From NCBI GenBank assembly GCA_964509765.1, contig CAZDYI010000136.1:1-54799 (forward strand): a stretch of DNA of 54,799 nucleotides, given 5' to 3'. Under the pieces are notes generated by a model, which saw only the letters and a list, made by a program, of their open reading frames with translations, did not search any database and was not told the DNA's origin. Of the stretch, positions 49,376 through 54,799 are shown piece by piece; positions within the stretch are counted from its first letter, which is position 1, and every line of letters begins with the position of its first letter. The position numbers and the translations under genes are program-made. Origin of the DNA: CAZDYI01 sp964509765. GTDB taxonomy: Bacteria; Pseudomonadota; Gammaproteobacteria; Tethybacterales; Tethybacteraceae.

Positions 49376-50221
49376 ATGGCAGAAACCGAAACCCAAGGGG
49401 CCGAGGGTCCCCTGGAAACCGCTCCGGCCGATGAGGGCCAGGAGCACCAAGGCGTGCCTGTCCTCAGGACGAAAGGCCTTACCAAGCACTACGGCGGCGT
49501 CCACGCCCTCGAGGACGCCGACTTCGAGCTGTTCGCGGGCGAGCACGTGGCGGTCGTCGGCGACAACGGCGCCGGCAAGTCGACCTTCGTGCGCCAGATC
49601 ACGGGCGTCGAGCAGCCGACCGCGGGGCAGGTCTTCTTCGACGGCGAGGAGGTGCGCTTCGAGACCCCGCTCGACGCGCGCAAGGCCGGGATCGAGACCG
49701 TGTTCCAGAACCTCGCGCTCGCGAACGACCTCGACGTCCCGGCGAACATCTTTCTCGGCCGCGAGGAGTTCCTGTTCCGGCTCGGGCCCTTCAGCTGGCT
49801 CGACGAAAAGAAGATGCTCCGCATGTCGCAGGAGGGGCTCGATCGCACCGCGGTGAAGATCCCGAACCTGCGCAACACGATCGGCAACATGTCCGGCGGC
49901 CAGCGCCAGTGCGTCGCGATCAGCAGGTCGGCGACCTTCGCCTCGAAGCTGATCATCATGGACGAGCCCACCGCGGCGCTCGGCGTCCAGGAGACCACCC
50001 AGGTCGAGAACATCATCCGCACGCTCAAGGAGCAGGGCATCCCGCTGATCCTCGTGAGCCACAACCTCCGCCAGGTTCTCAACCTGGTCGACCGCATCTA
50101 CGTCTTCCGGCGCGGCCGGATCGCCGGCGCCCTCGACGCGAAGGACACGGACGGCAACGAGATCGTCTCGCTGATAACCGGCGTCAAGCAGGGGGTCCAC
50201 GAGAACGCCAGCTACATCTGA
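49376..50221 (+). CDS. sugar-type ABC importer ATPase, single domain
   Basis: A 281-residue ATPase of the ribose/fructose importer class with only one nucleotide-binding domain, unlike the fused two-domain RbsA. A polar, acidic 28-residue N-terminal extension precedes LRTKGLTKHYGGVHALEDADF. Walker A is GDNGAGKST near 62-70, the signature NMSGGQRQ near 171-178 and Walker B LIIMDEPTAAL near 192-202, with LVSHNLRQV holding the switch His. GAGGAGG precedes the ATG. It presumably forms a homodimer under the two permeases that follow. Confidence 0.92.
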   Translation: MAETETQGAEGPLETAPADEGQEHQGVPVLRTKGLTKHYGGVHALEDADFELFAGEHVAVVGDNGAGKSTFVRQITGVEQPTAGQVFFDGEEVRFETPLDARKAGIETVFQNLALANDLDVPANIFLGREEFLFRLGPFSWLDEKKMLRMSQEGLDRTAVKIPNLRNTIGNMSGGQRQCVAISRSATFASKLIIMDEPTAALGVQETTQVENIIRTLKEQGIPLILVSHNLRQVLNLVDRIYVFRRGRIAGALDAKDTDGNEIVSLITGVKQGVHENASYI

Positions 50222-50245
50222 CCCTCCCGGCCGGGAAGGGGAGGG
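50222..50245 (+). promoter_or_regulatory. hairpin that covers the Shine-Dalgarno of permease 1
   Basis: CCCTCCC (50222-50228) can pair with GGGAGGG (50239-50245), the ribosome binding site of permease 1. A competing palindrome, TCCCGGCCGGGA (50225-50236), would free it. Translation of permease 1 may therefore depend on ribosomes arriving from the ATPase gene. Confidence 0.4.
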
Positions 50246-50250
50246 CACCC

Positions 50251-51240
50251 ATGGCTGAGGCTGAGGCGACCCACAGGAGGTTGCCGGCGGACGCCGGCAT
50301 CTTCCTGATCATGGTCGGGATCGCGGCCCTGTTCGAGGTCCTCGGCTGGGTCCTCGTCCAGAAGAGCTTCCTGTTCAACGCGCAGCGCCTGCAGATCATG
50401 ATCCTGCAGGTGGCGATCATCGGCATACTCGCCGTTGCCGTGACCCAGGTGATCATCACCGCCGGGATCGACCTCTCCGGCGGCGCGGTCGCCGCGCTCA
50501 CCGCGATGGTCGCAGCGAGCTTCGCGCAGGCGAGCGGAGTCTCGAGCCCGTACTTCGAGTCGGTCGCGGACCTGCCGTTCGTGATCCCGCTGCTCGTCGG
50601 CATCCTGGTCGGATGCATGTGCGGGGTGTTCAACGGCTCGGTCACCGCGTACACCGGGGTGCCCCCGTTCATCCCGACGCTCGGGATGCTCGTGGCCGCG
50701 CGCGGCCTCGCGGTCCTCTACAACGAGGGCCAGCCGATCTTCGGCCTGACCGACGGCTACAACTTCCTCGGCGAGGGCCTCAACCCCGTCGTCGTCTTCA
50801 TCCTCGTCGCGGTCCTGTTCCACGTCCTGCTGACCAAGACCGTCTACGGGCGGAGGACCTACGCGATCGGCTCGAACGAGGAGGCCGCGCGGATAGCGGG
50901 TATAAACATCGCCCGCCACAAGGTGCTGGTCTACACGATAGCGGGCGGCCTCGCGGGCCTCGCCGGCGTGCTGCTGAGCGCGCGCGCGACGATGGCGCAG
51001 TCCGGGATGGCCTTCATGTACGAGCTCGACGCGATCTCGGCGGCGGTCATCGGCGGAACCTCGCTGTTCGGCGGCCGCGGCAGGATCAGCGGGACGGTGA
51101 TCGGGGTGCTCATACTCGGGATCATCACCTCGGGGTTCACCTTCCTGCGGGTCGACTTCTACTACCAAGAGATCGCCAAGGGCGCGATCATCGTCGTCGC
51201 GGTGGTCATAGACCAGCAGCGCCAGGCGAAGAGGAGGTAG
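50251..51240 (+). CDS. sugar-type ABC importer permease 1
   Basis: A 329-residue inner-membrane permease of the RbsC/BPD_transp_2 class with about nine helices. The motif VIITAGIDLSGGAVAALT near 68-85, a typical early loop, and the ATPase-contact stretch GSNEEAARIAGINIARHKVLVYT near 207-229 are conserved, as is GGTSLFGGRGRISGT near 267-281. GGGAGGG lies upstream of the ATG. It is strongly similar to the next gene over its whole length, so the transporter probably uses a permease heterodimer rather than the usual homodimer. Confidence 0.91.
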   Translation: MAEAEATHRRLPADAGIFLIMVGIAALFEVLGWVLVQKSFLFNAQRLQIMILQVAIIGILAVAVTQVIITAGIDLSGGAVAALTAMVAASFAQASGVSSPYFESVADLPFVIPLLVGILVGCMCGVFNGSVTAYTGVPPFIPTLGMLVAARGLAVLYNEGQPIFGLTDGYNFLGEGLNPVVVFILVAVLFHVLLTKTVYGRRTYAIGSNEEAARIAGINIARHKVLVYTIAGGLAGLAGVLLSARATMAQSGMAFMYELDAISAAVIGGTSLFGGRGRISGTVIGVLILGIITSGFTFLRVDFYYQEIAKGAIIVVAVVIDQQRQAKRR

Positions 51241-51244
51241 CAAG

Positions 51245-52258
51245 GTGGCGGGCTCCCCCATTCCCGGGTCCGCGGCGGCCGCCCGCCGCCTCACGCTGCG
51301 CGGCGACCTCGGCGTGCTGCTCGTCCTCGTCGGAGTCGCGCTCGTCTTCGAGGTCCTCGGCTGGATCATGGTCGAGCAGAGCTTCATCTTCAACCGGCAG
51401 CGGCTGTTCATCATGGTCCTGCAGATGGCGATCATCGGCATCATGGCGATCGGCGTGACGCAGATCATCATCATGGCCGGGATCGACCTCTCGGGCGGGT
51501 CGGTCCTCGGCATCGCCGGGCTCGTCGCGGCCTCGCTCGCGCAGACCTCCGACTACGCGCGGGCGGTCTACCCGTCGCTTACCGACATGCCGGTGATCGT
51601 GCCGGTGCTCGCGGGGGTGCTCGTCGGGGCGATGCTCGGGGCGGTAAACGGCGGGCTCGTCGCGCTCACGCGGATACCGCCGTTCATCGCGACGCTCGGT
51701 ATGCTCGTCGCCGCGCGCGGCCTCGCGCGGTGGTACACCTCCGGCGCCCAGGTGAGCTTCTTCATCGACGACTTCGCCTGGTTCGGCTCCGGCGCGACGC
51801 CGATCTGGATCTTCCTCGGGCTCGCGCTCCTGTTCCACGTCCTGCTCGCGCACACCGTCTACGGCCGGCGGACGTACGCGATCGGCTCGAACGAGGAGGC
51901 GGCGCGGATGGCCGGGATCAACATCGCGCGCCACAAGGTGCTCGTCTACACCATGGCGGGCGGCCTGTACGGGATAGCGGCGATCATCCAGACCTCGCGC
52001 GCGGAGACCGCGCAGTCGGGCACCGGCCTGACCTGGGAGCTCGACGCGATCTCGGCGGTCGTGATCGGCGGGACCTCGCTGTTCGGCGGCGTCGGCAGGA
52101 TCACGGGGACGATCATCGGCGTGCTGATCCTCGGCGTGATCACCTCGGGGTTCACCTTCCTCGGCGTGAGCGTGTACTGGATCAACATCGTCAAGGGCGC
52201 GATCATCGTCGCCGCGGTCGTCGCCGACCAGTACCGCCAGCGCGGCAGGCGCGCCTGA
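51245..52258 (+). CDS. sugar-type ABC importer permease 2
   Basis: A 337-residue paralogue of permease 1. It shares LEVLGW-type helix 1 (VFEVLGWIMVEQSFIFN), IIIMAGIDLSGGSVLGIAG, GSNEEAARMAGINIARHKVLVYT and GGTSLFGGVGRITGT. The GTG start follows the permease 1 stop by 4 nt, with GAGGAGGT as ribosome binding site. The main difference is in the loop after helix 5 (WYTSGAQVSFFIDDFAW), which may reflect ligand-path or partner specialisation. A -10 and the BMP gene follow. Confidence 0.91.
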   Translation: MAGSPIPGSAAAARRLTLRGDLGVLLVLVGVALVFEVLGWIMVEQSFIFNRQRLFIMVLQMAIIGIMAIGVTQIIIMAGIDLSGGSVLGIAGLVAASLAQTSDYARAVYPSLTDMPVIVPVLAGVLVGAMLGAVNGGLVALTRIPPFIATLGMLVAARGLARWYTSGAQVSFFIDDFAWFGSGATPIWIFLGLALLFHVLLAHTVYGRRTYAIGSNEEAARMAGINIARHKVLVYTMAGGLYGIAAIIQTSRAETAQSGTGLTWELDAISAVVIGGTSLFGGVGRITGTIIGVLILGVITSGFTFLGVSVYWINIVKGAIIVAAVVADQYRQRGRRA

Positions 52259-52289
52259 CGCGCCGGCGCAGGACCTTCGGGAAAAAACA

Positions 52290-52295
52290 TATAAT
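52290..52295 (+). promoter_or_regulatory. -10 element before the BMP-family gene
   Basis: TATAAT followed by CCCC, 42 nt before the ATG. No good -35 is visible. Together with the gap after permease 2 it suggests a second promoter inside the importer operon. Confidence 0.5.
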
Positions 52296-52337
52296 CCCCG
52301 CAACAGCGACCCACGCACTTCCGGGAGCGAAGCAAAC

Positions 52338-53330
52338 ATGAAGAAGCTACTACTCACTGCGGCAGCCGCGACCCTCGCGGGCGCCGCGTCCCTCGCGCAG
52401 GACTTCCAGCCGGCGGTGGTCTACGACCTCGGCGGCAAGTTCGACAAGTCCTTCAACGAGGGCGTCTACAACGGCATCACGCGCTTCGCCGACGAGTTCG
52501 GCGTCGAGGTGATGGAGTTCGAGATCTCCAACGAGGCCCAGCGCGAGCAGGCCCTGCGCAGGATGGTCAGCCGCGGCGCGAACCTGGTGCTCGGGATCGG
52601 CTTCGGCCAGGCGGACGCGCTCGCCGCGGTCGCCGCCGACCACCCCGAGGTCAACTTCGGCATCATCGACGTCAACTGGCTCGAGGGCGACAACATCCGG
52701 CAGTACTCATTCAAGGAGCACGAGGGCTCGTACCTCGTCGGAGTCGCGGCCGCCAAGGCCTCCAAGACCGGCAAGGTCGGCTTCGTCGGCGGGATGGACA
52801 TCCCGCTGATCCGGCGCTTCGCCTGCGGCTACGTCCAGGGCTTCAAGGACGCCGGCGGCCAGGAGGTGTTCCAGAACATGACCGGCACCACGCCGGCCGC
52901 GTGGAACGACCCGACCAAGGGCTCGGAGCTCGCGCGCAGCCAGTTCGACCGCGGCGCCGACATCGTCTACGCCGCCGCAGGCGGGACCGGACTCGGGGTG
53001 CTGCAGGCCGCGGCCGACGAGGGCAAGATGGCGATCGGGGTCGACTCGAACCAGAACTACCTGCACCCCGGGACGATGCTGACCTCGATGCTCAAGCGCG
53101 TCGACAACGCCGCCTACGAGCTGTTCAAGGACGGCCTCGAGGGCAACTTCTCGGCCGACAAGATCACCCTCGGCGTGGCCGAGGACGGAGTCGGCTGGGC
53201 GGTGGACGAGCACAACGAGTCGATCGTCGCTTCCTTCAGGTCCGATGTCGAGGCCGCGCGCAACGACATCATCTCGGGCAAGATCAAGGTCCACAACTAC
53301 TCGGACGACAACAGCTGCCCGCACGGGTAG
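52338..53330 (+). CDS. BMP-family (PnrA-like) lipid/nucleoside-type binding protein
   Basis: A 330-residue periplasmic protein of the basic-membrane-protein family, whose characterised members (PnrA/TmpC and others) bind purine nucleosides. The signal peptide spans about 1-20 (KKLLLTAAAATLAGAASLA, no lipobox Cys). Motifs are VYDLGGKFDKSFNEGVYNGI near 29-48, GANLVLGIGFGQADAL near 78-93, FKEHEGSYLVGVAAA near 124-138, GFVGGMDIPLIRRFACGYVQGF near 149-170 and IGVDSNQNYL near 233-242. It is transcribed after the two permeases, although the operon already starts with a different binding protein. A hairpin follows it. Confidence 0.9.
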   Translation: MKKLLLTAAAATLAGAASLAQDFQPAVVYDLGGKFDKSFNEGVYNGITRFADEFGVEVMEFEISNEAQREQALRRMVSRGANLVLGIGFGQADALAAVAADHPEVNFGIIDVNWLEGDNIRQYSFKEHEGSYLVGVAAAKASKTGKVGFVGGMDIPLIRRFACGYVQGFKDAGGQEVFQNMTGTTPAAWNDPTKGSELARSQFDRGADIVYAAAGGTGLGVLQAAADEGKMAIGVDSNQNYLHPGTMLTSMLKRVDNAAYELFKDGLEGNFSADKITLGVAEDGVGWAVDEHNESIVASFRSDVEAARNDIISGKIKVHNYSDDNSCPHG

Positions 53331-53342
53331 GGGCCGGCCCGG

Positions 53343-53368
53343 TTCCGCCTGCAGGGCAGCAGGCGGAA
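53343..53368. terminator. hairpin between convergent BMP and uxaA genes
   Basis: Perfect 10-bp inverted repeat TTCCGCCTGC / GCAGGCGGAA with a 6-nt loop between the two stop codons. No T-run. The arms share the GGCGGAA core with hairpins at 113-135 and 17986-18006. Confidence 0.6.
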
Positions 53369-53373
53369 GCCTT

Positions 53374-54799
53374 CTACATCGTGGTCTCGAGCTGCCACGG
53401 GACGAACTCGTGGTCGCCCATTCCCTGAAGCTCGCTAAGTGAGGCCACGCCCGAGGCGAGGGTAAGTAGCCGCGCGAAGATCTCCTCGCCGACCTCGGCG
53501 ACGCTCCTGCCGTCCGTGAGGATCGCGCCGGCGTTGACGTCCATGTCCTCGGGCATGCGCGCGTAGGTGTCCGGGTTCGAGCAGATTTTCAGCGTCGGCG
53601 CCGGCTTCGAGCCGAACGCCGAGCCGCGCCCGGTCGTGAACGCGACGAGGTTGCAGCCCGAGGCGATCTGGCCGGTCACAGAGACCGGGTCGTAGCCGGG
53701 GCTGTCCATCATCACGAAGCCCCTTTCGGTCACGCGCTCGCCGTACTCGTAGAAGCCGTTGAGGCTCGTGGTCCCGCCCTTGGCCACCGCGCCGAGGGAC
53801 TTCTCGAGGATCGTCGTGAGCCCGCCGAGCTTGTTGCCCGGCGAGGGGTTGTTGTCCATCGTCCCGCCGCCGTGCGCGGCGTGCTCCTCCCACCAGCGGA
53901 TCTTTCCGGCAAGCTTCTCTGCGACCTCCGGAGATATCGCGCGGCGGGCGAGCAGGTGCTCGGCTCCGTAGGCCTCCGGGGTCTCGGCGATCACCGCGGT
54001 CCCGCCCTGCGCGACGAGCAAGTCCGCGGCGTGCCCGAGGGCAGGGTTCGCGGTGATCCCCGACCATGCGTCCGAGCCGCCGCACTGCAGCGCAAGCGTC
54101 AGGCCGTCCGCAGCGCAAGGCTCGCGCTTGAGGCGGTTGGCGCGCTCGAGCAGCGACTCGACGGCCTCGACTCCCGCGGCGACCGCCTTCGACAGCCCGC
54201 CGCAGGTCTGGATGCCGAGGGTGATCAGGTCCTCGCCCTCGGCCAGGCCGCGCCCGGCCAAAAAGCCGCCGATCTGGTTTGACTCGCATCCGAGCCCGAG
54301 CAGCACCGCGCCCGCGACGTTCGGGTGGCCGGCGTAGCCCTGCATGAGCCTGTGCAGGACTCCGATGCCGTCGCCGTCCGCCGACAGCCCGCAGCCCGTT
54401 GCGTGGATGAACGCCGCAACGCCGTCGACGTTGGGGAAGTCACGCAGCGCTTCGTCCTCGAAGCGCGCGGCGATCCGGCGGGCCGCGGTCGCCGAGCAGT
54501 TTACGCTCGAGACGATCGCGACGTAGTTGCGCGTGCCGACCCTGCCGTCCGGCCTGCGGTAGCCCATGAATGTCGCGCGCTCGCCCTCCGGAACGAGCTC
54601 CGTCTTCCTCGCCTCGCTGCAGGCGGCGAGGTCGCGCTCGCCTCCTGCGCTGAAGCCGAGGTTGTGGGTGTGGACGTGCTCGCCCGCCTTGACGTCCGAG
54701 CTTGCGACTCCGATTACCTGGGAATACTTGCGGACCTCGGTCCCGGCGGAGACGTCGGCCAGAGCGATCTTGTGACCTTTCGGGACCGACTCGAGCGCC
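53374..54799 (-). CDS. UxaA-family altronate/galactarate-type dehydratase, 5' end cut
   Basis: The gene runs off the right end; 474 codons are present and about 20-40 N-terminal residues are missing. The N-terminal SAF-like domain is visible from the edge: LESVPKGHKIALADVSAG, KYSQVIGVASSDVKAGEHVHTHNL. The C-terminal domain follows from GYRRPDGRVGTRNYVAIVSSVNCS, with ATGCGLSADGDG, LLGLGCESNQIGG, LQCGGSDAWSGITANPALG and MDSPGYDPVSVTGQIASGCN. Such dehydratases turn altronate, galactarate or related sugar acids into 2-keto-3-deoxy acids using a metal centre. SAF and catalytic parts are fused here, as in UxaA and GarD. An ATG at 54567 is internal to the protein, not its start. Confidence 0.9.
   Translation of the reverse strand, partial: ALESVPKGHKIALADVSAGTEVRKYSQVIGVASSDVKAGEHVHTHNLGFSAGGERDLAACSEARKTELVPEGERATFMGYRRPDGRVGTRNYVAIVSSVNCSATAARRIAARFEDEALRDFPNVDGVAAFIHATGCGLSADGDGIGVLHRLMQGYAGHPNVAGAVLLGLGCESNQIGGFLAGRGLAEGEDLITLGIQTCGGLSKAVAAGVEAVESLLERANRLKREPCAADGLTLALQCGGSDAWSGITANPALGHAADLLVAQGGTAVIAETPEAYGAEHLLARRAISPEVAEKLAGKIRWWEEHAAHGGGTMDNNPSPGNKLGGLTTILEKSLGAVAKGGTTSLNGFYEYGERVTERGFVMMDSPGYDPVSVTGQIASGCNLVAFTTGRGSAFGSKPAPTLKICSNPDTYARMPEDMDVNAGAILTDGRSVAEVGEEIFARLLTLASGVASLSELQGMGDHEFVPWQLETTM

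Noticed and set aside
53374..54567. UxaA gene starting at the ATG at 54567
   Set aside because: The frame continues upstream to the window edge and encodes a clear SAF-domain sequence (GHKIALADV, GEHVHTHNL), so this ATG is internal.

Overview
The window is about two-thirds GC, with dense, tightly packed genes. Its gene orders are typical of Proteobacteria, most likely Gammaproteobacteria: lepA-lepB-rnc-era-pdxJ-acpS-nagZ and ratA-ratB-smpB-mnmC, plus DsbD, YccA, QmcA/NfeD and Vsr. Two ankyrin-repeat proteins, a pair of AAA/DUF4143 ATPases and local low-GC islands suggest a host-associated or metagenome-derived lineage. That is inference; no 16S rRNA or tRNA gene was seen. Both window ends cut genes: rpmB on the left, a UxaA-type dehydratase on the right.

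Layout. 1-4.7 kb: rpmB (partial), glnA and two tandem AAA/DUF4143 ATPases, all on the minus strand. 4.65-5.0 kb: an AT-rich control region. 5.0-17.2 kb: a glutamine amidotransferase, then a long plus-strand housekeeping run (lepA to nagZ, then dnaB to mnmC) whose cistrons mostly overlap by 4-14 nt and often start with GTG or TTG. 17.2-25.7 kb: yccA, a GCS2-type ligase coupled to an AstE/AspA-type amidohydrolase, a PolB-like exonuclease with cysM, an ankyrin lipoprotein, a 1-Cys peroxiredoxin and a NodIJ-like exporter. 25.7-28.3 kb: a low-GC island centred on a 749-residue ankyrin protein. 28-33.7 kb: an aldolase and a decarboxylating dehydrogenase, vsr, two DUF3047-like secreted proteins and dsbD. 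33.7-36.8 kb: three small four-helix membrane proteins and a solitary DNA methyltransferase. 36.8-48.3 kb: an acetoin-dehydrogenase-like complex split over two loci (acoC apart from acoAB), two Gfo/Idh/MocA dehydrogenases flanking a DprA-like protein and a 16-cysteine protein, then qmcA with two nfeD-like genes and a nucleoside hydrolase. 48.3-54.8 kb: a sugar- or nucleoside-type ABC importer with two paralogous permeases and two unrelated binding proteins, then uxaA.

The most general unexplained pattern is in the starts of transcription units. At least six genes on both strands (rpmB, the second AAA ATPase, dnaB, cysM, nfeD and a small leader ORF) have a TANAAT-like -10 hexamer exactly 9 nt before ATG and no Shine-Dalgarno. 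Four more have it at 10-12 nt. This predicts leaderless or near-leaderless mRNAs for first genes, while internal cistrons use Shine-Dalgarno sequences or stop-start overlaps. Other notable items are a chimeric nfeD gene whose 5' end copies qmcA, an RNase III with Asn at a catalytic Asp position, a 32-codon ORF leading into the 16-cysteine gene, the GCS2/M14 pair and the membrane-protein trio.
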